Shown in pieces: positions 1-7,197 of a DNA stretch of 38,915 nucleotides. Origin of the DNA: an uncultured Bacteroides sp. (GTDB lineage Bacteria; Bacteroidota; Bacteroidia; Bacteroidales; Bacteroidaceae); assembly GCA_944321465.1 (NCBI GenBank), contig CALULL010000023.1, positions 1-38,915 on the forward strand, given 5' to 3'. A program made the translations under genes and the position numbers. Each line of letters begins with the position of its first letter. Positions within the stretch are counted from its first letter, which is position 1. The notes under the pieces were generated by a model. That model searched no databases and was not told the origin of the DNA. It saw only the letters and a program-made list of their open reading frames with translations.

Positions 1-398
1 AAGGACCCGCGCAGGAGGACCGCGAGACAAGCGCACGGGAACGGCAGGACCGGGGACGGGAAACGGGCACACCTCTCACACAACGGGGGCGGACCTGAGC
101 CACCGGGAGGGCAAACCTAATGGCCGATTGGGCTGAACTGTGCGCGAAAAAGACAGAGAAGTGACGAAAAAGAGATGTTCGAGGCGTGGACAGGACATAA
201 GGAGCCAGAACAGGCTCTTATACCCCAATAGGGCTGTTTTGCACCTTCGGGACTCTTTCCGCCCTCCTTTCCCGCCGACCTTCGCCATGCAGCCCTCTAC
301 ACTCCCAACACAACAGAAAAACAGTTCCGCAAGCAACACTCAAAACAGAAATGAACAAAAGAAACAGAACGCATAAAAACAGAATGAAGAGTAAACGC
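1..398. other. intergenic DNA, no supported gene
   Basis: I find no protein-like reading frame here. The stretch holds one 22-bp-period repeat array (65-124). It is followed directly by CCTAATGGCCGATTGGG (117-133), which resembles one end of the foldback element described elsewhere in the window and may be a decayed end. The rest is GC-rich sequence without a recognisable signal up to the promoter at 399. Confidence 0.5.
65..124. repeat. 22-bp-period palindromic repeat array, locus 1 (3 units)
   Basis: ACCT cores begin at 71, 93 and 115, exactly 22 bp apart. Each sits inside a degenerate version of the palindrome GGGCACACCTGTGCCC. A fourth, weaker unit may follow at 137. The array lies about 280 bp upstream of the promoter of the acetyltransferase gene. 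It is the most degenerate of the six arrays in the window, and the exact period is the main evidence. Confidence 0.6.
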
Positions 399-406
399 TA
401 TCTTTG
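399..406 (+). promoter_or_regulatory. Bacteroidota -7 box for the GNAT gene
   Basis: TATCTTTG matches the TAnnTTTG -7 consensus of Bacteroidota sigma-ABfr promoters. It lies 34 bp before the chosen ATG at 441. It also argues against the in-frame upstream ATG at 351, which would precede the transcription start. Confidence 0.6.
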
Positions 407-440
407 TCGCAGATTATCTACCAATAGCACTACGACAAAA

Positions 441-1457
441 ATGGGAAAGAACCAACATGTTTTGACCACTGAACGTCTGATACTCCGCCCGTGGACGGAA
501 GACGACGCACAATCGCTGTACAAATACGCCAAGCATCCTGCCATCGGCCCTATTGCCGGGTGGCCCCCGCACACTTCGATAGAAAACAGCCGAGAAATTA
601 TCCGTACAGTATTTGCCGCGCCAGAGACGTACGCCGTAGTCCTAAAAGAGACAGAAGAACCGGTGGGAAGCATCGGAATCATGTTCGGGGACGGCCTGCA
701 CAGTGCAGACATGCAACCGAACGAAGCCGAAATAGGCTATTGGATTGGCGTGCCTTACTGGGGACGCGGCCTGACACCCGAAGCAGTGCGGCGCCTGCTA
801 AGGCGTTGCTTTGAGGATTTGGGCCTGAAAGCGGTGTGGTGCGGGTATTACGACGGCAATTTGCAGTCCAAACGAGTCATGGAAAAATGCGGTTTCCGAT
901 TCCACCACACAGAAACGGGGAAAACATCTCCGTTGGGCGATGTCCGCACGGAACACTTCATGCGGTTGACAAAACAAGAATGGAAGGCAGGCGGAACGTA
1001 CATCGCACCCGTCATAAGCCAGAAGAAGCGTTATCTGCCCCTTCTGCTCCTCGGGGACGAACAGGAGTCGGCCATAGACCAATACTTGGAACGGGGCGAC
1101 ATGTTCGTTATGAAGAATAACGAGGAAGACACCATAGCCACGGCAGTAGTCACCGACGAGGGTGACGGGGTGATGGAACTGAAAAACCTGGCGGTAGCCC
1201 CTTGCCACCAACGGAAAGGCTATGGAAGGAAGATGATAGAATACTTATGCAACCACTACAAAGGGAGGTGCCACACCCTGCTTGCCGGAACCGGTGAAAG
1301 CAACCGTACAATTGCCTTCTACGAAAACTGCGGCTTCGGCTACTCGCACAGAGTGGCCAACTTCTTCACCCAGAACTATGACCACCTCATTGTAGAGGAT
1401 GGGCAAACCCTGAAAGACATGGTGTACTTTGCGCGGAAACTGGAAAAAGGGAGCTGA
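441..1457 (+). CDS. tandem-domain GNAT N-acetyltransferase
   Basis: A 338-residue protein made of two acetyl-CoA-dependent GNAT domains in one chain. Residues about 7-177 are RimJ/RimL-like: it starts with LTTERLILRPW, has the acetyl-CoA loop at YWGRGLTPEAV (106-116), and ends the fold with VMEKCGFRF. Residues about 188-330 form a second, unrelated GNAT domain with the Q/RxxGxG-type loop QRKGYG (257-262) and FYENCGFGYSHR. Both pyrophosphate-binding loops look intact, so both halves may be active. The substrates are unknown. The ATG at 441 is chosen because the -7 box is at 399-406 and the family motif begins soon after it. The extension from 351 is Lys/Arg/Asn-rich and unlike the family. It stands alone, convergent with tRNA-Lys, with a foldback repeat behind it. 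A fusion of two neighbouring acetyltransferase genes is the simplest reading. Confidence 0.85.
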   Translation: MGKNQHVLTTERLILRPWTEDDAQSLYKYAKHPAIGPIAGWPPHTSIENSREIIRTVFAAPETYAVVLKETEEPVGSIGIMFGDGLHSADMQPNEAEIGYWIGVPYWGRGLTPEAVRRLLRRCFEDLGLKAVWCGYYDGNLQSKRVMEKCGFRFHHTETGKTSPLGDVRTEHFMRLTKQEWKAGGTYIAPVISQKKRYLPLLLLGDEQESAIDQYLERGDMFVMKNNEEDTIATAVVTDEGDGVMELKNLAVAPCHQRKGYGRKMIEYLCNHYKGRCHTLLAGTGESNRTIAFYENCGFGYSHRVANFFTQNYDHLIVEDGQTLKDMVYFARKLEKGS

Positions 1458-1524
1458 AATACCCGCTAATTCCTCCCGCGATTTCCCGAAAAGCCTCGAC
1501 ACGCATACCTGCCACAGGGCATGG

Positions 1525-1724
1525 ATAAGCCCAAATCGGGCATTAGACCGCCCAATGGGTATTTGGTTATCTTTCTTTGGCCTTCCAACCGCTTTCGTCC
1601 TCTTGCCGGCATCGTGTCCGCCTTGTCCCGACGTAGCCCGCCACGCTTTCGACAAAGGCGGATGCCTATCTGCACGGCAACAGAACGAAATCGCCTTGTG
1701 CTCTAAAAACCTATTTGGAATAAA
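1525..1724 (+). mobile_element. foldback MITE-like element, copy A
   Basis: The element body is 1530-1719 (190 bp), the most diverged of four copies. The left end CCCAAATCGGGCATTAGA pairs with the right end (1702-1719) at 13 of 18 positions. It is flanked by ATAAG (1525-1529) and ATAAA (1720-1724), a near-perfect 5-bp target duplication. The interior has the same order of arms as the other copies, including a stem TTGCCG/CGGCAA that differs from copy D by paired substitutions. It has no coding capacity. The right flank runs into the U-tract of the tRNA-Lys terminator. Confidence 0.75.
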
Positions 1725-1757
1725 ACGAGGGGACAAAGACCAATCGGTCTTTGTCCC
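1720..1757 (-). terminator. rho-independent terminator of tRNA-Lys
   Basis: On the minus strand an 11-12 bp perfect stem (arms 1730-1741 and 1746-1757, GGGACAAAGAC/GTCTTTGTCCC) with a 4-base loop is followed by CTCGTTTTATT. It begins 11 bp past the tRNA 3' end. Confidence 0.7.
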
Positions 1758-1767
1758 TCACACCATG

Positions 1768-1840
1768 TACACCCTCAGGGATTCGAACCCTGGACCCACT
1801 GATTAAGAGTCAGTTGCTCTACCAACTGAGCTAAGAGTGC
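1768..1840 (-). tRNA. tRNA-Lys (anticodon CTT)
   Basis: The 73-nt minus-strand sequence folds as a full cloverleaf. The acceptor is GCACTCT/AGGGTGT (with G-U pairs), the D arm GCTC/GAGC, the anticodon stem ACTGA/TCAGT with loop CTCTTAA (anticodon CTT), and the T arm CAGGG-TTCGAAT-CCCTG. The discriminator is A and CCA is not encoded. It reads AAG codons. It has its own promoter box at 1908-1915 and a hairpin terminator just downstream, so it is a monocistronic unit. Confidence 0.95.
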
Positions 1841-1907
1841 ATCGTTTTTTGTCCTTTTTCCTTGTCCCCGTCGGGCTTTAGGAGCACTCCCTTTCGGAAT
1901 TGCGGTG

Positions 1908-1915
1908 CAAAGGTA
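1908..1915 (-). promoter_or_regulatory. promoter -7 box of tRNA-Lys (with -33 TTTG)
   Basis: The minus strand reads TACCTTTG (1908-1915). TTTG lies at 1935-1938, 19 bases further upstream. This is the full Bacteroidota TTTG-N19-TAnnTTTG arrangement, about 68 bp before the tRNA 5' end. Confidence 0.75.
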
Positions 1916-2048
1916 AGGCTTATTCTTGAAACTGCAAACTTTTCCCTGTTTTTTTCAACCAAACGCCGAAAAAAGTTCTTTTCCTGTCCCAAAGCCGAGT
2001 ACGTACCCCTCCCCAAGCCCCCAAACGGGCGGACCTTTTCCACCACGC

Positions 2049-2108
2049 GGGCACAAGTCTGCCCGGAAGAAGGCAAACCTGCGCCACTACGGGAGCAAAC
2101 CTATGGCG
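2049..2108. repeat. 22-bp-period palindromic repeat array, locus 2 (3 units)
   Basis: Unit cores are at 2055 (AAGTCTGCCC), 2077 (ACCTGCGCC) and 2099 (ACCTATGGC), spaced exactly 22 bp. The array lies between two divergent promoters, about 140 bp from the tRNA-Lys -7 box and 157 bp from the YtxH-operon -7 box. The rest of 1916-2255 shows no gene. Confidence 0.65.
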
Positions 2109-2255
2109 GCCGACAAAGCTTCGTGCCGCCACGGGAGCACGAAGAACAGAGCCTGCACGCGCTCCTACCCCTCCCTTCGGCCCCACGGAAGAAAAAAAAG
2201 AAGGGTGACGATGAAAAAAAAGAGGAAAGGACTACTATTTTCAAAAATTAATTAG

Positions 2256-2263
2256 TAACTTTG
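2256..2263 (+). promoter_or_regulatory. -7 box of the YtxH/holin-like operon
   Basis: TAACTTTG fits TAnnTTTG and lies in an AT-rich stretch 28 bp before the first ATG of the operon (2292). Confidence 0.7.
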
Positions 2264-2291
2264 TAACATCAACCACTAAAATGATTTTACT

Positions 2292-2501
2292 ATGAAAGGA
2301 TTAAACGTATTAGCAGCTTTCTTGGGCGGTGCCGCAGTAGGCGCAGCCTTAGGTGTATTGTTTGCTCCCGAAAAAGGAGAAGACACGCGGTCGAAAATCG
2401 CAGAAATCCTGCGCAAGAAAGGCATCCGCCTGAACCGCAACGAAATGGACAACTTGGTGGACGAAATCGCAACCGAACTGAACGGCGATGCGACAGCTTG
2501 A
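2292..2501 (+). CDS. YtxH-like small membrane protein
   Basis: A 69-residue protein. The N-terminus is a Gly/Ala-rich helix, LAAFLGGAAVGAALGVLFAPEKG (residues about 6-28 overall), ending in the typical LFAPEKGEDTR signature of YtxH-domain proteins. The C-terminal half is an amphipathic acidic/basic helix. YtxH-type proteins are small single-pass membrane proteins, often stress-related, of unknown biochemical role. It is the first gene of a three-gene unit. The stop at 2501 is 41 bp before the likely start of the next gene. An out-of-frame ATG at 2281 opens a four-codon frame ending at 2295, overlapping the real start. I see this only as a curiosity. Confidence 0.8.
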   Translation: MKGLNVLAAFLGGAAVGAALGVLFAPEKGEDTRSKIAEILRKKGIRLNRNEMDNLVDEIATELNGDATA

Positions 2502-2542
2502 TAAAAGCGTCGGCACACCACAACACGACACACAACGCCATC

Positions 2543-2902
2543 ATGTTCCCGAACGAAAATAGCATATCGACCATCCGGCAACTCTTTGCAGAACTGAAAA
2601 ACTACCTGGAACTGCAAAAGGAATACACCAAAACGGAGGCGACAGAAAAACTTACCATTCTGCTCTCCACCCTGATACTTGTGTTGCTGGCTGCCATGCT
2701 GGGCATGATGGCGTTGTTTTACCTGTCGTTCACGCTGGCCTTTGTGCTGGCGCCGGCAGTGGGCGGGCTGATAGGCAGCTTCGGGCTGATAGCTGCGTTC
2801 CACGCCTTACTGCTCGGCCTGCTCGTGCGTTTCAGGAAACCGCTCATCGTAACGCCGGTGTTGCGCCTCATCGCCAAACTGTTCCTTGACAAGCAGAATT
2901 AA
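2543..2902 (+). CDS. phage-holin-III-like (DUF1469/YqjE-type) membrane protein
   Basis: A 119-residue protein. After a cytoplasmic N-terminal helix (about residues 5-38, QLFAELKNYLELQKEYTKTE) it has two hydrophobic hairpin segments at about 40-65 and 70-95. It ends with a basic tail (FRKPLIVTPVLRLIAKLF). This layout matches the putative holin superfamily III/YqjE group (DUF1469). Despite the family name, these are usually chromosomal membrane proteins and not lysis factors. I start at the ATG at 2543 (MFPNENS). The upstream in-frame ATG at 2498 overlaps the previous stop and adds an unconserved-looking stretch. It is cotranscribed with the YtxH-like gene and followed after 20 bp by an 84-aa gene. 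Confidence 0.8.
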   Translation: MFPNENSISTIRQLFAELKNYLELQKEYTKTEATEKLTILLSTLILVLLAAMLGMMALFYLSFTLAFVLAPAVGGLIGSFGLIAAFHALLLGLLVRFRKPLIVTPVLRLIAKLFLDKQN

Positions 2903-2922
2903 CCCACACACATGCCTACCCT

Positions 2923-3177
2923 ATGAGCACCCATACACCTCCTTCGACACCGGTAACAATGGAACTGTTGGCCCTGCGCAAGGCCGAACTGAAACGGCAA
3001 ATGGACGCGAAAAAGCAACACATCGCCCAACTGAGCAAAACGCTCGCCGCCCCCCTTGCCCCAGCCACGAAAAAGGCAGGAGGACTGATGAGTGCCTTCA
3101 ATACGGGCATGGCCGTGTTTGACGGGGTGATGATGGGCATAAAGTTCATGCGGAAAATAAAACGGGCCTTCCGTTAA
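2923..3177 (+). CDS. 84-aa conserved-type unknown protein of the YtxH/holin operon
   Basis: I do not recognise a named domain. The protein has a Pro/Thr-rich start, then a predicted amphipathic helix (about residues 13-45, LALRKAELKRQMDAKKQHIA) and a Gly/Met-rich segment (KKAGGLMSAFNTGMAVFDGV). The tail is basic (MRKIKRAFR). Its place behind a YtxH-like and a holin-III-like gene parallels the E. coli yqjD-yqjE-yqjK cluster, in which the third gene is also a small basic protein. That comparison is inference from order and size, not sequence identity. A membrane-peripheral partner of the two preceding proteins is plausible. Confidence 0.7.
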   Translation: MSTHTPPSTPVTMELLALRKAELKRQMDAKKQHIAQLSKTLAAPLAPATKKAGGLMSAFNTGMAVFDGVMMGIKFMRKIKRAFR

Positions 3178-3360
3178 TCACCAGTCACAGCGACAGGACT
3201 GAAGCACAAGCGAAGCACACAGCCTGCCTCTACAGCGAGAGGCACATCCGCCCGCCCAAGAGCCAGCCCACCCCCCCATACAACGTCCTTACAGGCATTT
3301 CTTCAAAAAGACTTTTCCATCCCCGCTGGGAGTGGTGCGAGTCCGTTCGCGCAATTGTCG

Positions 3361-3564
3361 ATTAACCCCCATCGGGCATTAGACCGCCTTGCCGTGTGCT
3401 TGACAGTCCTTCTCCGGCTTTCCAAACCCTTTCGTCCTGCTGTCGGCATCTTGTCTGCCGCTTTGCCGCGCCGCAGTCCGCTACGCCTTCGGCAAAGGCG
3501 ACAGCCAATCTGCACGGCAGCAGGACAAAATCGCTTGGGACTCTGATGACCGATTGGGGATTAA
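3361..3564 (+). mobile_element. foldback MITE-like element, copy B
   Basis: The body is 3366-3559 (194 bp). The ends CCCCCATCGGGCATTAGA (3366-3383) and TCTGATGACCGATTGGGG (3542-3559) are inverted repeats with 15 of 18 matches. It is flanked by a perfect 5-bp direct repeat ATTAA (3361-3365, 3560-3564). Interior arms pair perfectly: GTCCTGCTG (3434-3442) with CAGCAGGAC (3518-3526), and CTTTGCC (3461-3467) with GGCAAAG (3491-3497). It sits in the convergent gap between the 84-aa gene and tamL. The rest of that gap (3178-3360) holds nothing I can name. Confidence 0.85.
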
Positions 3565-3624
3565 AGGTCCTCCAGCCCCGCTCCACAACGAGGAAGCAAC
3601 AACCCGCCACAGGCATGTCACCTG

Positions 3625-5934
3625 TCAGAACGGATAGCCGACGGCAAAATGAAAAGCGAAATCGCGCCTGAACCGGGGGTGGATAATGGGATAGTGCTCG
3701 GCACCAAGCTCGGGGTTGATGGCCTTCATACCCATATCGAAACGCAGGACGAAGAAGTCCAAATCGAGACGCAGGCCTAAGCCATAGGCCACGGCAATCT
3801 GCTTGTAGAACTCGCTGAACCTGAACTTGCCGCCCGGCTGGTCCTGATAGTCGCGCAGGGTCCAGATGTTTCCGGCATCGACGAACACAGCTCCACGAAA
3901 TTTCCAGAAGAGCCGCGTCCGATACTCAATGCTGGCATCGAGCTTCACGTCCCCCGACTGGTTCAGGAAGTTGCCGTCTCCGGGGAAGGTACCAGGCCCG
4001 AGGTCGCGCACCGACCAGCCGCGCACACTGTTTGCTCCACCCGAGAAGTAACGTTTCTCAAAAGGCACCACCGTGGCGTTGCCATAGGGCACGGCCACAC
4101 CACCACCGATGTGGAAAGCTATGGAGTTGCGGGCATCGATGACGATGTTGCGGGCATAGTCAAAGTCGGCCTTAACGTACTGCGCAAAGGGAATGTTGAG
4201 CAGTGTGTACTCACCAGCCTCGTTCTTCCTCATGCGCACCAGCTTGCCTATGCCGTAGAGCAGGTTACCTGCCGATTCAAGGTTCAGGCGGATGGAGTAG
4301 GAATTGCCTATGATGGAATTGTTGTGCAGGGCCTGTTCCGCGCTGTTGTAGGTGAAACTGTAGCCCAGGCGCACGATGAGCCGGTCCTCGTAATTGTAGC
4401 GCAGGATGTAGTTCTCCTCTTCCTCCAGATAGAGGCGACGGAACTCATCCGAAATCCACGGCATGTACAGGTAGTTGATGTCCAGCAAGTCGATGCGGTG
4501 CTGAGCACGCTGCCGTTGCAGCCCCCACTTGTAGCTCCAGCTGCCTGAGGCCACGATGCGGGTAAACTCAGGCCGCAGCTGATAGTTGTATTGCAGTCCG
4601 AACTCCGTAGTGGCCCGTATCTTCTTCTTGAAGTCGGAAGACAGCAGGGGGAACATGAAGCGCGGGAAGTTGATGGTGGCTTCGGCCCCCCACTCCAAAT
4701 AGTTGTCGCCCTGGTAGCTGCCCTGCAAGCCCGACACGGCCTCGTAAGCACCGCGCAGTTTCACCATGAAGGTCTCCGAGCCTTGAAACAAGTTGCGGTT
4801 CTGATAGGTCACCGAAGCGGCAGCCCCCAAGTCGCCCGCCGAGTTGGTACCTTCCAGTTCGAAGGAGACCGAGTTGTGCTTGCTCTTGGTCAGCAGCACA
4901 TAGGCGTTCAGCCCGGTGCTGTCCGAACGGCCGTTCTCGTAGAAACGGATGTTGGTGTACTTCAGGGCGGACAGGCGATTGAAGTTGCTATAAGTACGCT
5001 GGACGTCCTGCTCGTTGTAGTACCCGCCGGGACGCACATGCAGGTTGTCCAGCAACACGCTCGGGCGCAGGTAGAGCTTGTCCTTGTAGAAGACGGGGCA
5101 CCCCTTGTAATGGATGGAGTCGTTCACATCCACCGTCCCCTCCGAGGCAGCCGACTGAAGGACATCATAGTCCGTCACAAAGCTCACGCGGTCCACCGTG
5201 TATTGCCGATGGGGCATCGTGGAGCCTTCCCGTCCCTGACGGTAGGGCAACAGGTGGAGGGTCAGGTCCACGAGGTAGGTGTTGCGGGCCGTGTCGGCCG
5301 TATAGCTGATGTAGTCTTTGTTGAAACGGTAGTAGCCGTGACGCAACAGGTTGTCGGCAATGCGTTGACGCTCGGCATCGAGCACGTTCACGTCGAAGAA
5401 CATGCCTTCGGACAGCAACGTGCCGGCCGAGTCGCGGCAAACATAACCGGCAATCCGTTCGTCCGGGATGTCGTAGGCAATGCTTCGCACGCGGTAAGGC
5501 CTTCCGGCAGCCACGCGGTAGGTCAGCTTCAGCTTCTTGTGGCTTACCTCGCGCTCGGTGCTTACCGTCGCCCCCATGAAGCCCATGTTGCGCACGGCCT
5601 TCTCCATCTCCTCGGCCGAGCGGGCGGTTTCTTCCGAACTGTAGATGACCGGCGGGTCGCCCATCTTGCGCAAGGCACGGTTGATCCAGCGCGTGCTGTC
5701 CGCTCCCGACCAGTTGTAGACATACAGCTGGGTCTTTATCAGGCTGAACCACTTGGCGTTCGGGTTCTGGCGGACGTACATGGAGAGAGCAGACGGACGC
5801 ACCCGTTTGTCGTCCGTCCGTATCTGCACTTCGTCCAGCAGATACGACCCCTCCGGCACATACTTCGTCGCAGAGCATGAAGCCAGCACCAGCACGACAA
5901 CCATCAAAGACAACCCAAGGAGGCTTTTCTTCAT
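3625..5934 (-). CDS. tamL: TamL, lipidated BamA/TamA-family outer-membrane assembly protein
   Basis: A 769-residue outer-membrane protein of the Omp85 superfamily. The N-terminus is a lipoprotein signal with lipobox LASC (Cys20), followed by SATKYVPEGSYLLDEVQI, typical of the Bacteroidota TamL group, in which the TamA homologue is lipid-anchored. Residues about 30-370 carry POTRA-like repeats (for example the RVRSIAYDIPDE and VDRVSFVTDYDVL segments). About 390-769 form the D15/surface-antigen beta-barrel. The GGANSVRGWSVRDLGPG loop (residues about 640-656) carries the VRGW motif that closes the pore in Omp85 proteins, and the chain ends on an aromatic residue (VGYPF). With TamB, which is not in this window, it would assemble outer-membrane or surface proteins. 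It is transcribed alone from the promoter at 5970-5977. Confidence 0.9.
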   Translation of the reverse strand: MKKSLLGLSLMVVVLVLASCSATKYVPEGSYLLDEVQIRTDDKRVRPSALSMYVRQNPNAKWFSLIKTQLYVYNWSGADSTRWINRALRKMGDPPVIYSSEETARSAEEMEKAVRNMGFMGATVSTEREVSHKKLKLTYRVAAGRPYRVRSIAYDIPDERIAGYVCRDSAGTLLSEGMFFDVNVLDAERQRIADNLLRHGYYRFNKDYISYTADTARNTYLVDLTLHLLPYRQGREGSTMPHRQYTVDRVSFVTDYDVLQSAASEGTVDVNDSIHYKGCPVFYKDKLYLRPSVLLDNLHVRPGGYYNEQDVQRTYSNFNRLSALKYTNIRFYENGRSDSTGLNAYVLLTKSKHNSVSFELEGTNSAGDLGAAASVTYQNRNLFQGSETFMVKLRGAYEAVSGLQGSYQGDNYLEWGAEATINFPRFMFPLLSSDFKKKIRATTEFGLQYNYQLRPEFTRIVASGSWSYKWGLQRQRAQHRIDLLDINYLYMPWISDEFRRLYLEEEENYILRYNYEDRLIVRLGYSFTYNSAEQALHNNSIIGNSYSIRLNLESAGNLLYGIGKLVRMRKNEAGEYTLLNIPFAQYVKADFDYARNIVIDARNSIAFHIGGGVAVPYGNATVVPFEKRYFSGGANSVRGWSVRDLGPGTFPGDGNFLNQSGDVKLDASIEYRTRLFWKFRGAVFVDAGNIWTLRDYQDQPGGKFRFSEFYKQIAVAYGLGLRLDLDFFVLRFDMGMKAINPELGAEHYPIIHPRFRRDFAFHFAVGYPF

Positions 5935-5969
5935 AGAGGACTATTCGTCAAATCATTGCACTAACTCTG

Positions 5970-5977
5970 CAAAGATA
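5970..5977 (-). promoter_or_regulatory. -7 box of tamL
   Basis: The minus strand reads TATCTTTG, 36 bp ahead of the tamL start codon. Confidence 0.65.
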
Positions 5978-6151
5978 GTCCTAATTTCCCATTCTACGTG
6001 CAAACAGCCACAGGAAATGCTGCACAGCCGCCCTGCCCGGCCTTCCGGAGGAACAAAAGCGGCTTCACACCCGAAGAGCGGGACGGCCCGAAGACACATC
6101 CGCCAAAGGCTGAAACCATCCGCCCCCGGAAGGCCACGATGCAGCCTTTAG

Positions 6152-6233
6152 GGACAGACCTGTACCCGCCCGAGAACACACCTGCGCCCGCCGACGGACA
6201 GCCCTCTGCCTGCCAACGGGCACAGGTGCGCCC
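6152..6233. repeat. 22-bp-period palindromic repeat array, locus 3 (4 units)
   Basis: Unit cores lie at 6158 (ACCTGTACCC), 6180 (ACCTGCGCCC), 6202 (CCCTCTGCC, degenerate) and 6224 (AGGTGCGCCCC), all 22 bp apart. The last unit is in the opposite core orientation (AGGT against ACCT). The array sits mid-way between two divergent promoters. Confidence 0.7.
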
Positions 6234-6351
6234 CGTCGGTGCCCATACCGGACGCAAAGCCACCCCCAGGACACGGCACACAAAGACACTCCCGCCACCT
6301 AAGCGGACGTACGGAAGATGCCAGTGGTTGCACAATATCGCAGAAAAGACT

Positions 6352-6359
6352 TACCTTTG
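6352..6359 (+). promoter_or_regulatory. -7 box of the TrmH-family methyltransferase
   Basis: TACCTTTG fits the consensus. A TTG at 6328-6330 could serve as the -33 element. The box is 78 bp before the preferred ATG at 6430 and 15 bp before an alternative in-frame ATG at 6367. Confidence 0.65.
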
Positions 6360-6429
6360 CACACCGATGGCCACGCTCCTCCATCCCAAGAGCGACGGAG
6401 GAAAGCAAAGGCCCCAAAACAGAAATGCC

Positions 6430-7197
6430 ATGACGCTTAGCAAGAACAAACAGAAATACATACGCGGACTGGAACTGAAGAAAAACCGACGTGCCGAGGG
6501 CGTATTCTTGGCCGAAGGCCCCAAACTGGTAGAAGACCTCATGGGACACTACACCTGCCGCTGCCTCGTCGCCACCCCCGAATGGCTGGCGACGCACAGG
6601 ACGGCAACGGCAGACGACATTGTGGAAGTAACAGCCGAGGAACTGCAACGAGCCAGCCTGCAAAAGTCGCCGCAGGACGTGCTGGCCGTGTTTGCCCAGC
6701 CGAACGAAAAGCCAGCCCTCGACGCTCCCGCCCGGCAACTGTGTCTCGCGCTGGACGGAGTGCAGGATCCCGGCAACCTGGGCACCATCGTGCGGATAGC
6801 CGACTGGTTTGGCATAGAACGTATATTCTGCTCGACCGACACAGCCGACGCGTTCTCGCCCAAGGCCGTGCAGGCCACAATGGGAAGCATTGCCCGGGTG
6901 CGGGTGCACTACGTGGACAGTCTGGAGATGCTCGTACAGTCACTTCCCGAGGGTACTCCCGTATGCGGCACCTTCCTGGACGGGGACAACCTCTACTCAA
7001 ACCGCTTGCCACGACAAGGGTTGCTCGTAATGGGCAACGAGGGCAAAGGCATCGGCCAAGCCGTAGGCCGCCTGTGCACACACCGCCTGCGCATCCCGAA
7101 CTATCCCGCAGGGCGCGAGACGTCCGACTCGCTGAACGTTGCCATAGCTACGGCAGTCGTGTGCGCAGAGTTCCGCCGACAGGCTGCTGGCTATTGA
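6430..7197 (+). CDS. SpoU/TrmH-family RNA 2'-O-methyltransferase
   Basis: A 255-residue protein. The N-terminal substrate-binding domain begins SKNKQKYIRGLELKKNRR and contains VFLAEGPKLVEDL. The C-terminal SPOUT domain has the three SpoU motifs: NLGTIVRIADWFG (about 115-127), LLVMGNEGKGIG (about 198-209) and RIPNYPAGRETSDSLNVAIA (about 219-238). The deep trefoil knot formed by these motifs binds S-adenosylmethionine and methylates a ribose 2'-OH in rRNA or tRNA. The exact target cannot be read from sequence. RlmB/TrmH-like is the closest family name. ATG 6430 is preferred because the family normally begins directly with the SKNKxKYIRxLE helix. ATG 6367 would add 21 unrelated residues. The 3' end overlaps the end of a convergent 116-aa gene by 50 bp. 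Confidence 0.88.
   Translation: MTLSKNKQKYIRGLELKKNRRAEGVFLAEGPKLVEDLMGHYTCRCLVATPEWLATHRTATADDIVEVTAEELQRASLQKSPQDVLAVFAQPNEKPALDAPARQLCLALDGVQDPGNLGTIVRIADWFGIERIFCSTDTADAFSPKAVQATMGSIARVRVHYVDSLEMLVQSLPEGTPVCGTFLDGDNLYSNRLPRQGLLVMGNEGKGIGQAVGRLCTHRLRIPNYPAGRETSDSLNVAIATAVVCAEFRRQAAGY

Larger units (their letters stand above)
5935..6429. other. divergent intergenic region between tamL and the RNA methyltransferase
   Basis: This 495-bp gap carries the tamL promoter (5970-5977), a four-unit 22-bp array (6152-6233) and the methyltransferase promoter (6352-6359). The remaining sequence is GC-rich. Open frames through it have no protein-like features and I regard them as non-coding. Confidence 0.6.

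Noticed and set aside
1862-2251. A 129-codon plus-strand frame in the gap before the YtxH-like gene
   Set aside because: It runs through the tRNA promoter and a repeat array, is rich in Pro/Lys/Arg without structure, and has no promoter box ahead of it.
2543-2902. Prophage holin
   Set aside because: The family name is holin-like, but there are no phage genes nearby and the gene is in a YtxH-type chromosomal operon.
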